DNA of 64,000 bases from Parvularcula sp964219355 (GTDB lineage Bacteria > Pseudomonadota > Alphaproteobacteria > Caulobacterales > Parvularculaceae). This document shows, one piece after another, positions 15,910-24,600 of this stretch (position 1 is its first letter; the number at the start of each line of letters is the position of its first letter). Location of the stretch: NCBI GenBank assembly GCA_964219355.1, contig CAXPOZ010000003.1:554091-618090 (forward strand), written 5' to 3'. Made by a program: the position numbers and the translations under genes. The notes beneath the pieces were generated by a model that saw only the letters and a list, made by a program, of their open reading frames with translations, searched no databases and was not told the origin of the DNA.

Positions 15910-16998
15910 TTACTCCCCGGCAGGCAGGCCGTATGGCAGCTTGCCCTTGTCAGGTTCAGGTCCGGGTTTCGTCAGGATACAGCGGGCCTGCCAGAAGTCA
16001 GGGTCCGCATTGACTTTAGCAAAGCTCACCTCTTCGGCATGTTCAGCATCGCAAGGCACATCAAGTGAGGCCCGCGCCTCCGCCGTCATCTCCGGCACCA
16101 CACCATCCTTATAAAGCGCAGGCAGGGGTGAGCCTGTCCGCCCCGGCACGGTGAAGAAGGCGCGGAGCGCATCGAGCGCTGCCGGATGATAGATCGAGCC
16201 GTGATGCTCCGTATTCCGCCGATCCGTATAGGACCAGTGGAGCCCCGCCGGTGCCTCGGCCTCCAGCGCTGAGATCACCATGTCGAGGCCCTCCTGCATT
16301 AGATAGCCTTCATTGCCCATGGTGAGATATAGCCGCCGTTCCCCTGCTGGGTAATCGGCGAATACCGCCCTCGCCTCATGACCAAGCCGCGCCTCATCCC
16401 ACCACAGGGAGGGCGAAATCGCCGCATAATCATCGAAGAGATCCGGCGTCTTCATCACCGTCTCGACGATGAAAAGCGCCGCAAGCGACTCGCCGATCAG
16501 AACATCATGACCGGAGGTGCGGTAGGTCTCCTCGACCCACGGCTTGATCCGCTCTTCGAGCTCCCGGCGAAACTCCGCCGAGCCGCCCGGACGGGCGCCA
16601 AAATATTCCTCATACGTATCAGGATCAGAGGCGACAGGCGACAGCTCATGCCGCCGGTTGATGCTTTGCACCCCGACCAGGATGAAAGGCGACATCGTGT
16701 AATTGATGTCGTTGGACTGCGCGATCCCGGCAATATGCGGGAAATCCTGCGCCGGCCCGCCATCGAGCATATAGACGACCGGATAGGCCTCCTCGCCCTC
16801 GGCATAGCTCGGCGGCAGATGCACAGAGATCACCCGTGCGGGATAGCCGTCCGCCTCTGGCAGGGTCATGCTCTCCCCGATCACGACAGGCGTCATCGCC
16901 GCGGGCTTCGCCATCGCGCTCACGCCGGCCAGCATCGCCGCGCCCGCCAGCAGCGCAGCGGCCCCGCGCCTTATATTCATCCCCTGAAACTCTCTCAT
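15910..16998 (-). CDS. Exported α/β-hydrolase esterase (IroE/Fes-like esterase family)
   Basis: This 362-aa enzyme starts with a signal peptide (MREFQGMNIRRGAAALLAGAAMLAGVSAMA) and has AAGGAG at proper distance from the ATG at 16998. The core has YPVVYMLDGGPAQ (oxyanion region), the nucleophile elbow LIGESLAALF (GxSxx, Ser in GES), and SPSLWWDE. A late NTEHHGSIYHPA supplies the likely catalytic His. This pattern is the PF00756-type 'putative esterase' group that includes siderophore esterases and esterase D. The C-terminal ~70 residues after the hydrolase fold are unassigned and contain two Cys. It is convergent with pth and divergent from ychF. Substrate unknown. Confidence 0.8.
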   Translation of the reverse strand: MREFQGMNIRRGAAALLAGAAMLAGVSAMAKPAAMTPVVIGESMTLPEADGYPARVISVHLPPSYAEGEEAYPVVYMLDGGPAQDFPHIAGIAQSNDINYTMSPFILVGVQSINRRHELSPVASDPDTYEEYFGARPGGSAEFRRELEERIKPWVEETYRTSGHDVLIGESLAALFIVETVMKTPDLFDDYAAISPSLWWDEARLGHEARAVFADYPAGERRLYLTMGNEGYLMQEGLDMVISALEAEAPAGLHWSYTDRRNTEHHGSIYHPAALDALRAFFTVPGRTGSPLPALYKDGVVPEMTAEARASLDVPCDAEHAEEVSFAKVNADPDFWQARCILTKPGPEPDKGKLPYGLPAGE

Positions 16999-17126
16999 GT
17001 CGGCTTCTCCTTTTGTCCGAACTTACCCCTTTGATCCCGTCCTCGTGCCCGCTAAAGCCCCCCGAATTCGATTCATCTCAAGATATACGGCGAGCCCCGC
17101 CTGACGCTCGCCAGGAAAGACCGATT

Positions 17127-18224
17127 ATGGGTTTCAAATGCGGCATTGTCGGCCTGCCCAATGTTGGCAAGTCAACTCTTTTCAACGCGCTGACCAAGAC
17201 GGCGGCGGCGCAGGCCGAGAACTATCCCTTCTGCACGATCGAGCCGAATGTCGGCGATGTCGCGATCCCCGAGCCGCGGCTGAAAAAGCTGGCCGAGATC
17301 GCAGGCTCTGCCGAGATCATCCCCTCGCGCATCCAGTTCGTCGACATTGCGGGCCTCGTTAAAGGCGCCTCCAAGGGCGAGGGCCTCGGCAACCAGTTCC
17401 TCGCCAATATCCGCGAGGTCGATGTCGTCGTTTACGTGCTGCGCTGTTTTGAGGATGGCGACATCACTCATGTCGAGGGCCGGGTCGATCCGGTGGCGGA
17501 TTTCGAAACGGTCGAGACCGAGCTGATGCTCGCCGACCTCGAAAGCCTTGAGAAGCGCCGCGACAATCTCGCCAAGAAAGCGACCGGTCAGGACAAGGCG
17601 GCAAAGGAACTCCTGCCGCTGGTGGATCTGGCGCTGGCCGAGCTGCGCGAGGGGCGCCCTGCCCGCGCTGCCGATGTGCCGCAGGGCCATGAGAAAGCGT
17701 GGAAGGGCCTCCAGCTCCTCACGCAAAAGCCAGTCCTGTTCGTGGCCAATGTCGATGAAGGCTCCGCCGCGACGGGGAACGACTTCTCCGAGCGGGTGAA
17801 GGCCTGCGCCGAGAAAGAACATGCCGCCTTTGTCGTCATCAGTGCGCGTATCGAATCGGAGGTCGCAACCCTCGACGATGACGAGGCTGCCGAGTTCCTC
17901 GCCGAGCTGGGCCTTGAGGAGCCGGGGCTGAACCGCCTCATCCGCACTGGCCACGAGCTGCTCGGGCTTCAGACCTATTTCACCGCCGGTCCGAAAGAGG
18001 CCCGCGCCTGGACCATCCACAAGGGCGACAAGGCGCCCGAGGCCGCAGGTGTCATCCACACCGATTTTGAGAAGAAATTCATCCGAGCCGAGACCATCTC
18101 CTTTGACGACTATGTCACCTTCAATGGCGAGGTCGGCGCAAAAGAAGCCGGTAAGCAGCGCGTCGAAGGCAAGGAATATGTCGTCCAGGACGGCGATGTG
18201 ATGCACTTCCGCACCGGGGGATAA
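17127..18224 (+). CDS. ychF: Ribosome-associated GTPase/ATPase YchF (OLA1 family)
   Basis: The 365-aa protein shows every expected element. The P-loop is GLPNVGKSTLF near residue 8, with TAAAQAENYPFCTIEPNVG (switch I) and FVDIAGLVKGASKGEGLGNQFL (G3) following. An NVDEG sequence stands in place of a classical NKxD, consistent with relaxed nucleotide specificity. A C-terminal TGS domain follows, ending in KEYVVQDGDVMHFR. YchF prefers ATP over GTP and acts in translation and stress responses. The frame is open far upstream, but AGGAAAGA before the ATG at 17127 and the family N-terminus (MGFKCGIVG) fix the start. Confidence 0.95.
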   Translation: MGFKCGIVGLPNVGKSTLFNALTKTAAAQAENYPFCTIEPNVGDVAIPEPRLKKLAEIAGSAEIIPSRIQFVDIAGLVKGASKGEGLGNQFLANIREVDVVVYVLRCFEDGDITHVEGRVDPVADFETVETELMLADLESLEKRRDNLAKKATGQDKAAKELLPLVDLALAELREGRPARAADVPQGHEKAWKGLQLLTQKPVLFVANVDEGSAATGNDFSERVKACAEKEHAAFVVISARIESEVATLDDDEAAEFLAELGLEEPGLNRLIRTGHELLGLQTYFTAGPKEARAWTIHKGDKAPEAAGVIHTDFEKKFIRAETISFDDYVTFNGEVGAKEAGKQRVEGKEYVVQDGDVMHFRTGG

Positions 18225-18231
18225 TCGCCTG

Positions 18232-18807
18232 ATGGGGATCGAATTCGCCGACGCACCGCTCGCCTATGCGTTGCTGGTCATGATGCTGGGGGCCAGCCTT
18301 TACGGGCTGATGGCCGACCAGAGCTTTGTGATGACGGGCCTTTTCGATATGGGCGCGATCCGCAAGGGCGGGCAGTGGTGGCGGTTCGTGACCTCGGCCT
18401 TCCTTCATGCCGATCTTGGCCATCTGATCATCAATGGGCTGACCTTTTATTTCTTTGCCCCGGCGGTCGAATATCTTTTTGGCACGGAACGGTTCTTCAT
18501 CATCGCGATGGGCTCACAGCTCGGGGCGATGGCTTTCACCTATTACCGTAAGCGGACGGATATGAGCTATCGCGCGCTCGGCATGTCGGGGGCGCTGTCA
18601 GGGATCGTCCTTGCCTTCTGCGTCGTCCGCCCGATGACGGATATCTATCTCTTTTTCGTCGTCCCCATGCCCGCGCTGGTCGTCGGGATCGGCTACGTCG
18701 CCTATTCGGCGCTTGCCATGGGCGGCCCCGGCCGCATCGGCCATGAAGCTCATCTGGGCGGCGCGGTCACAGGCGCCGTCATCGCCCTCCTAATGGCGCT
18801 GGGGTAA
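18232..18807 (+). CDS. Rhomboid-family intramembrane serine protease
   Basis: This 191-aa multispanning protein has the rhomboid signature. An early WWRFVTSAFLHADLGHLIINGLTF carries the HxxxHxxxN-like pattern of helix 2. GMSGALSG contains the catalytic Ser (GxSG) in helix 4, and HEAHLGGAVTG supplies the catalytic His in helix 6. It would cleave transmembrane substrates within the membrane. It starts 7 bp after ychF, so it is co-transcribed with it. Confidence 0.88.
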   Translation: MGIEFADAPLAYALLVMMLGASLYGLMADQSFVMTGLFDMGAIRKGGQWWRFVTSAFLHADLGHLIINGLTFYFFAPAVEYLFGTERFFIIAMGSQLGAMAFTYYRKRTDMSYRALGMSGALSGIVLAFCVVRPMTDIYLFFVVPMPALVVGIGYVAYSALAMGGPGRIGHEAHLGGAVTGAVIALLMALG

Positions 18808-18835
18808 GGCCTGTCATTTAAGGCGCGTGTCCGCT

Positions 18836-20137
18836 TCAAGTTTCCCGCAGATATCCCCAGGTGTGCAGGCGATCTGAATCATCTGCCCAGCGATCACCGA
18901 TATCGTCCCTGAAATACATGTTCGGAATCAGGATATTCTGTATCCGCCCATAAGCCTGCTTCTGCGCATCTTTCATGGTGGGTCCCATGCCGGAAACCAC
19001 GAGCGCAAGCCCAGCACCGCCGGTCACGATCCATTCATCATTCACCCGTTTGACGTCATGAATATGAACGCCGTCTTTCACCGAACGCTTGAAGACGATC
19101 GCCGCTCCTTTGGAGTAGCTCTCAAAGGTCTCCTTGTCCTTGAACGGATATGGCGGTACGACCAGACGCACACCGACCTGAAATCCCTTCTTCGCACGGA
19201 ATTTCGCCGGTCCGCCGGTAGCCATCTGATAGAAGAAGTCAGCCAACGGCATATTGATGCCATCTGATTGAATCTGGATGGTCGGATATCCAAAACGTGC
19301 CGTGAATTCGAGGGGATAGATACCCGTTCCGTTCACGATACAATTGATATCCATATAGCCGACAAACCCCTCTTCTGCGAGGCGCGGCGCCATCTTGGCG
19401 AGGGTCTCGCGGAAAAGACGGTTGGGTCCCGTCCAGAACATGGAGGTGCCCATCTCGCCTGTCGCAGGTCCGACATTACCAGGCAGCAATTTCTTGTGCT
19501 CGAAATTGATATTGATCGGGTCCATGAATTCCCGACCATTGAAGAACCCGCCCACTGCCACTTCAACCCCGGTCACCTGGTTCTGTAGCTGGAAGACTTT
19601 GATGGTCTCGGACCAGACCCGTTTATAGGCTTCGAGAACGCGCACGACATCAGAGCCGTCTTCTTCCATGCCGACAAACAGCAGGCGCTTGATATTCTGC
19701 GCTTCACCGGATGGCTTGATGACATAGCGGCGGGGGTTGGCTTTCACATATTCGATTGCGGAGTCGAATTCAGTGAATTCGCGATAGCTCAAAATGTTGA
19801 CGCCGGCCTTTTTCAGCTCGTCCTGCCCAAAGGACCGGTCATCTTCCAGACGATCCGTATAAGGTGTACCGCCGATGACGGCCTTGCCCTGCTGGCGCAG
19901 CGCCTGCGCCTTCTCGCCCTGCCCAAGCACGTCATCGAAGACGATGACATCTGCCCAGTCGACAAATTCTCGCCAGTCCGACACTTTCGGGACAAAGCCA
20001 TCTCCGATATCGGCCTCTGCAGGATTTTCGATGCAATATCGAACCTCATGGCCTTCCCGAAGAATGCGCCAAGCCGAATCCGCATGCAGCCCGTCAGTGG
20101 AGATGAAAAGATAATTTCGTTTGGGTGAGTCTGTCAT
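18836..20137 (-). CDS. ATP-grasp protein related to phosphoribosylamine–glycine ligase
   Basis: The 433-aa protein has a PurD/GARS-like plan. An N-terminal Rossmann-type domain (NYLFISTDGLHADSAWRI) leads into an ATP-grasp fold with YVIKPSGEAQNIKRLLFVG. It also has a phosphate/metal region EGFVGYMDINCIVNGTGIYPLEFTARFGYP, whose ExxxRxG matches the GARS metal site, and a C-terminal domain (GVRLVVPPYPF). It deviates clearly from true PurD in the N-terminal domain, so it probably ligates another carboxylate to an amine rather than acting in purine synthesis. The frame extends to a TTG at 20152; the ATG at 20137 is preferred. It stands alone between ychF–rhomboid (convergent) and the nitroreductase. 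Confidence 0.65.
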   Translation of the reverse strand: MTDSPKRNYLFISTDGLHADSAWRILREGHEVRYCIENPAEADIGDGFVPKVSDWREFVDWADVIVFDDVLGQGEKAQALRQQGKAVIGGTPYTDRLEDDRSFGQDELKKAGVNILSYREFTEFDSAIEYVKANPRRYVIKPSGEAQNIKRLLFVGMEEDGSDVVRVLEAYKRVWSETIKVFQLQNQVTGVEVAVGGFFNGREFMDPININFEHKKLLPGNVGPATGEMGTSMFWTGPNRLFRETLAKMAPRLAEEGFVGYMDINCIVNGTGIYPLEFTARFGYPTIQIQSDGINMPLADFFYQMATGGPAKFRAKKGFQVGVRLVVPPYPFKDKETFESYSKGAAIVFKRSVKDGVHIHDVKRVNDEWIVTGGAGLALVVSGMGPTMKDAQKQAYGRIQNILIPNMYFRDDIGDRWADDSDRLHTWGYLRET

Positions 20138-20219
20138 GTGGGTGGCGTACAATGTTCGGCGTTAGCTGTCATGCGGTTTGGGGAGTCCGCGTGCGCCGGT
20201 GAGATGAGCACTCTCGCGG

Positions 20220-20894
20220 TCACAACACCGTCAGAATGTCGCTCAGCGGTTTCTTCTTCAGCGCATGGGCGGGGATGGTCGCGCCTTCCGCCGGATAGCC
20301 GGTGACGAGAAGGAGGAAAGGTTTCTCCGTCTTCGGACGGCCGCAGATCTCGGTCAGGAACCCCATCGGCGCCGGGGTGTGGGTCAGGGTCGCAAGCCCC
20401 GCATCATGGAGAGCCGCAATCAGGAACCCCGTCGCAATCCCGACGCTTTCGGTGACATAGTAGTTCTTGCGGTCCTCGCCCGCTTCCACCCCGCCCCGCT
20501 TTTGCGCGAAGATCGCGATCAGCCAGGGTGCTGTCTCAAGAAAGGGTTTGTGCGCATCGGTGCCGAGCGGCTCGAGCGCATCGAGCCATTCCTCGCCCGC
20601 GCGGCCCGCATAGAATTCGCGTTCCTCGGCTTCTGCCGCCTCACGGATTTTCATTTTCGTCTCGGCACTGCCGATAGCGACGAAATGCCAGGGCTGGTGG
20701 TTGGCGCCCGAGGGCGCCGTCGCGGCCGCTGCAATCGCCGTTTCGATTAGGGAGCGGTCAACGTGCCGGTCTGAGAAATCGCGGATCGTGTGCCGCCGCT
20801 TCATCCGGGCAAGGAAGTCCCCTGCCCGCGAGGCCATCTCCTCGGGCGGATACTCTGTATAATCCGTCAGCGGAAAATGCTGCTCTTCCGTCAT
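20220..20894 (-). CDS. Nitroreductase-family FMN oxidoreductase
   Basis: The 224-aa flavoprotein shows the nitroreductase fold. RRHTIRDFSDRHVDRSLIETAI begins the FMN site, APSGANHQPWHFVAIG carries the phosphate/isoalloxazine-binding loop, and a late SVGIATGFLIAALHDAGLATLTHTP precedes the C-terminal RPKTEKPFLLLVTGYP. It likely reduces nitro, quinone or enone substrates with NAD(P)H, or dehydrogenates/dehalogenates; the natural substrate cannot be read from sequence. The start at 20894 forms an ATGA overlap with the upstream transporter stop, so the two are translationally coupled. Confidence 0.88.
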   Translation of the reverse strand: MTEEQHFPLTDYTEYPPEEMASRAGDFLARMKRRHTIRDFSDRHVDRSLIETAIAAAATAPSGANHQPWHFVAIGSAETKMKIREAAEAEEREFYAGRAGEEWLDALEPLGTDAHKPFLETAPWLIAIFAQKRGGVEAGEDRKNYYVTESVGIATGFLIAALHDAGLATLTHTPAPMGFLTEICGRPKTEKPFLLLVTGYPAEGATIPAHALKKKPLSDILTVL

Positions 20895-22393
20895 GATCCA
20901 CTCCCAAGAACTGTTGGCGCAATGAAGTAGACGGCAAGCGTGATCAGCACAATGCCGAGCAGGTTTAGCCGAAAACCCGCCGCCGCCATGGTCGGGATGG
21001 TGAGCTGCCCCGTTGCGTAAGCCACCGCATTGGGGCCCGTCGCGAGCGGCAGCATGAAGGCGCAAGATGCCGCCATGGCGAGGGGCGCAGCGAGCAGCTC
21101 AATCTCCAGCCCCGTTGTCAGCGCAATCGCGCCGATCACCGGCATCAGCGCCGAGGCGGTCGCGACATTGCTGGTCACCTCAGTCGCGAAAATCACGAAG
21201 GCGGTGAGGATCGCCATGACGAGCAGGATGTGAAGGCTGGCGAGCCCCGACATGGCAGAGCCAATCCACAGGCCCAGCCCCGTTGCGGAAATCGCTGAAG
21301 CGAGCGACAGCCCGCCCCCGAAAAGGAGGATCACACCCCAGGGGATCCGCTCCGCCGTTGGCCAATCGAGCAGCGCCCGGCCCTTATTCCCCTCACCCCC
21401 GGCCGGAATGAGAAAGGCGAGGATGACCCCGAAAATGGCAATCCCGGCATCGGACAAACCTGAGAGCGACACGCTGCCAATCGTCAGCTCACTGAGCGGG
21501 CGGCGGAAAATCCACAAGCTGGCAATGACCGCGAACATACCGAGGACGCGCTTCTCCGGCGTCGTCATCTTGCCCAGCGCCGCAAGATGCTCCTCGATCA
21601 CTTCCCGCGCGGCCGCCCCCTCGCCCGAGCGAAGCCGGAATGCCCAGCGGGTCAGGACGAACCACGCCGCCGGCACCATCAGCAGGACGACTGGAATGCC
21701 GACCATCATCCATTGCAGGAAACCGATTGAGAAACCGGCATTCTGGTTGAGATAGGAAATCACGATCAGATTGGTCGGCGTCCCGATCGGCGTGCCCAAG
21801 CCCCCGATGGAGCAGGACCAGGCGATGCCGAGAAGGAGCGCCCATGTCAGCGGCGCATTTTCTCGCCCCTCACCTAGCATCTCCCTCGCGACCGAGAGCG
21901 CAATCGGCATCATCATGATCGAGGTCGCGGTGTTCGAGATCCACATCGACAATACCGCGGCGGCCAGCATGAACCCGGCGACGAGCCGGTTCGGGTGGTC
22001 CCCTGCGCGTAGAACGATATTGAGTGCGATCCGCTCATGCAGGCGCCATTTCTCAATCGCCTTGGCGACGATGAAACCGCCCATCAGAAGGACGACGACC
22101 GGGTGCATATATTGCACAGCGGCATCTCGGATCGACAGGACGCCCGCGACCGGCAGCACCACCATGGGCAGGAGCGAGGTGACGGGAATCGGGATGGCCT
22201 CGGTCACCCACCAGACGGCCATGAGGCTGAGGAGCGACAGCACCGTCCACGCCGCCCAGGCACTGCCCACGCCTTCTATCGAAGCGAGCCCGTCCGGCGG
22301 GCCGATGATCAGGATCGCCAGCGCCAGCACCGGCCCCAAGACGATGCCGATCCGCTGCCGCACTGTGCGCACATCAATCTGCGTTTCCGACAT
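20891..22393 (-). CDS. SLC13 (DASS) family anion transporter
   Basis: The 500-aa protein has about 11–13 hydrophobic helices and DASS landmarks. TEAIPIPVTSLLPMVVLPV follows the first helices, WISNTATSIMMMPIAL carries the SNT ion/substrate motif, GIGTPIGTPTNLI-like GGLGTPIGTPTNLIVI follows, and a second EVTSNVATASALMPV repeats the SNT-like element. This family carries sodium-coupled dicarboxylates, sulfate or similar divalent anions across the inner membrane. It is coupled to the nitroreductase downstream (ATGA overlap), hinting that an imported acid could be that enzyme's substrate; this is inference. Confidence 0.9.
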   Translation of the reverse strand: MSETQIDVRTVRQRIGIVLGPVLALAILIIGPPDGLASIEGVGSAWAAWTVLSLLSLMAVWWVTEAIPIPVTSLLPMVVLPVAGVLSIRDAAVQYMHPVVVLLMGGFIVAKAIEKWRLHERIALNIVLRAGDHPNRLVAGFMLAAAVLSMWISNTATSIMMMPIALSVAREMLGEGRENAPLTWALLLGIAWSCSIGGLGTPIGTPTNLIVISYLNQNAGFSIGFLQWMMVGIPVVLLMVPAAWFVLTRWAFRLRSGEGAAAREVIEEHLAALGKMTTPEKRVLGMFAVIASLWIFRRPLSELTIGSVSLSGLSDAGIAIFGVILAFLIPAGGEGNKGRALLDWPTAERIPWGVILLFGGGLSLASAISATGLGLWIGSAMSGLASLHILLVMAILTAFVIFATEVTSNVATASALMPVIGAIALTTGLEIELLAAPLAMAASCAFMLPLATGPNAVAYATGQLTIPTMAAAGFRLNLLGIVLITLAVYFIAPTVLGSGS

Positions 22394-22573
22394 GCCTCAT
22401 GCGCCTCACCCGTAGACGGCCCCTCTTACGGAAGCCCGCCTGGAGCGTAATGAGCTTCCCGCAGCAAGGCAAAAAACCGCCTCATTTGAACAGCAAGGGC
22501 CCCTTTCGGGGTGGCATTTCCCGCAAGGCGCGCTAGCAGCAGGGGGAATGCACGTTCGCGGGAGCAGATTGAT

Positions 22574-23647
22574 ATGTCGGATAAAGTTGCGCTTCTCACC
22601 GGGGTCACAGGTCAGGATGGCGCCTATCTCAGCCGCCTCCTTCTGGAGAAGGGCTATACGGTTCACGGGATCAAGCGCCGGTCGTCTTCGTTCAACACGG
22701 AGCGGATCGACCCGATCTATCAGGACCCGCATCTGCCGGGGACGAAGTTCTTCCTGCATTATGGCGACCTCACCGATTCGACGAACCTCATCCGCTTGAT
22801 CCAGTCGACCCAGCCGACCGAGATCTACAATCTGGGCGCCCAGAGCCACGTGCAGGTCTCGTTTGAGACGCCAGAATATACCGCGAACTCAGATGCCATC
22901 GGCACGCTTCGTCTGCTTGAGGCCATCCGCATCCTCGGCATGGAGAAGAAGACCAAATTCTATCAGGCCTCGACTTCCGAGCTTTACGGCAAGGTGCAGG
23001 AAGTCCCGCAAAAAGAGACGACGCCTTTTTATCCGCGCTCACCCTATGGCGCAGCCAAGCTCTATGGCTACTGGATCACGGTGAACTACCGCGAGAGCTA
23101 TGGCATGCATGCCTCGAACGGCATCCTCTTCAACCATGAGAGCCCCCTGCGGGGTGAAACCTTCGTCACACGGAAGATCACCCGCGCCGTTGCCGCGATC
23201 AAGCTGGGGCGGCAGGACTGCCTCTATCTCGGCAATCTCGATGCGCTACGCGACTGGGGTCATGCAAAAGACTATGTCGAAGGCATGTGGCGGATGCTGC
23301 AACAGGACGAGCCTGACGATTACGTGCTGGCCACCGGCGAGATGCACAAGGTCCGCGAGTTCGTCGAGCTGGCTTTCCACCATGTCGGCACGACGATTGC
23401 CTGGGAAGGCACCGGTACGGACGAAGTCGGCAAGGACGCAGAGACCGGCAACATCATCGTGCGCATCGATCCGAAATATTTCCGGCCCGCGGAAGTCGAC
23501 CAGCTCCTTGGCGACCCGTCCAAGGCAAAAGCCAAGCTCGGTTGGGAGCACAAGGTCTCCTTCTCCGAACTGGTCGAAGAAATGGTGCGCGAAGACCTCA
23601 AGGTCGTCGCCCGCGAGCATGAGACCCGCGTTTACGGCGAGGACTGA
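22574..23647 (+). CDS. gmd: GDP-mannose 4,6-dehydratase
   Basis: This enzyme converts GDP-D-mannose to GDP-4-dehydro-6-deoxy-D-mannose, the first step to GDP-L-fucose. The extended SDR of 357 aa has the NADP-binding TGVTGQDGAYLSRLLLEKGYTV, HYGDLTDS, STSELYGKVQEVPQ with the catalytic Ser/Thr–Glu, and SPYGAAKLYGYW with Tyr-xxx-Lys. RRSSSFNTERID marks the Gmd branch. The upstream open frame is not supported; MSDKVALLTG at 22574 is the family start. The stop overlaps the start of fcl by one base (TGATG), so both are made together. A second Gmd-like gene lies at 43266. Confidence 0.95.
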   Translation: MSDKVALLTGVTGQDGAYLSRLLLEKGYTVHGIKRRSSSFNTERIDPIYQDPHLPGTKFFLHYGDLTDSTNLIRLIQSTQPTEIYNLGAQSHVQVSFETPEYTANSDAIGTLRLLEAIRILGMEKKTKFYQASTSELYGKVQEVPQKETTPFYPRSPYGAAKLYGYWITVNYRESYGMHASNGILFNHESPLRGETFVTRKITRAVAAIKLGRQDCLYLGNLDALRDWGHAKDYVEGMWRMLQQDEPDDYVLATGEMHKVREFVELAFHHVGTTIAWEGTGTDEVGKDAETGNIIVRIDPKYFRPAEVDQLLGDPSKAKAKLGWEHKVSFSELVEEMVREDLKVVAREHETRVYGED

Positions 23648-24600
23648 TGACCGAGCAGCTCTACGATCTGACCGGCAAAAAGGTTTATGTCGCGGGGCAT
23701 CGCGGCATGGTCGGCAGCGCCCTTGTGCGGCGGCTGGAGCGAGAAGGCTGCGCCGAGATCATCACCGCGACGCGCGCTGAGGTGAACCTGATTGATCAGG
23801 CGGCGACCCGTGCCTTTCTCGAAGAGAAAAAGCCCGACGCCATGTTCGTCGCGGCGGCGAAGGTCGGCGGCATACATGCCAATGATATTTACCCGGCGGA
23901 TTTTCTCTACGACAATCTGATGATCGAGGCGAACCTGATCCATGGCGCGCATGAGGTGGGCGTCAGCAAGCTGATGTTCCTCGGCTCGTCTTGCATTTAT
24001 CCGAAATTCGCCGACCAGCCGATCCGCGAGGACTCGCTCCTCACAGGCGCGCTGGAGCCGACCAATGAATGGTACGCGATTGCCAAGATTGCCGGGATCA
24101 AGCTCTGCCAGGCCTATCATCGTCAGCATGGGGATGATTTCATCTCCGCCATGCCGACTAATCTTTATGGCCCCGGCGATAATTACAATCTCGAGACCAG
24201 CCATGTGATCCCTGCCCTATTGCGCAAGGCGCATCGCGCCAAAGCCGATGGCGCGGCGGGGATGGAAATCTGGGGCACGGGTACGCCGCGCCGGGAGTTC
24301 CTCCATGCCGATGACTGCGCCGATGCCTGCGTCTTCCTGATGAAGCACTATTCCGATTTCGAGCATGTCAATGTCGGCTCAGGCGAAGATCTGCCGATCA
24401 AAGAGCTTGCCGAGATGGTCATGGGCGTCGTCGGCTTCGAGGGCGAGCTGACCCATGACCGGACAAAACCGGACGGCACACCGCGCAAGCTGATGAGTGC
24501 CGACAAGCTCCGTAGCATGGGCTGGTCACCGTCTATCTCCCTGCGTGATGGCCTCGCACAGGCCTATGAGGCGTTCCGCGCCGAACACCCGGAGGGGTAG
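23647..24600 (+). CDS. fcl: GDP-L-fucose synthase
   Basis: This bifunctional epimerase/reductase completes GDP-L-fucose from the Gmd product. The 317-aa SDR has VYVAGHRGMVGSALVRRL (NADP site), AAAKVGGIHANDIYPADF, the family-specific LGSSCIYPKFADQPIRED, the catalytic EWYAIAKIAG (Tyr-xxx-Lys) and MPTNLYGPGDNYN. All are characteristic of GMER/Fcl. It is coupled to gmd. Its stop abuts the stop of the convergent serine hydrolase with no gap. It lies 16 kb from the main polysaccharide locus but probably supplies it. Confidence 0.95.
   Translation: MTEQLYDLTGKKVYVAGHRGMVGSALVRRLEREGCAEIITATRAEVNLIDQAATRAFLEEKKPDAMFVAAAKVGGIHANDIYPADFLYDNLMIEANLIHGAHEVGVSKLMFLGSSCIYPKFADQPIREDSLLTGALEPTNEWYAIAKIAGIKLCQAYHRQHGDDFISAMPTNLYGPGDNYNLETSHVIPALLRKAHRAKADGAAGMEIWGTGTPRREFLHADDCADACVFLMKHYSDFEHVNVGSGEDLPIKELAEMVMGVVGFEGELTHDRTKPDGTPRKLMSADKLRSMGWSPSISLRDGLAQAYEAFRAEHPEG

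Noticed and set aside
17172..18206. 344-codon frame antisense to ychF
   Set aside because: ychF on the plus strand has every GTPase motif; the antisense frame is open only because of codon bias.
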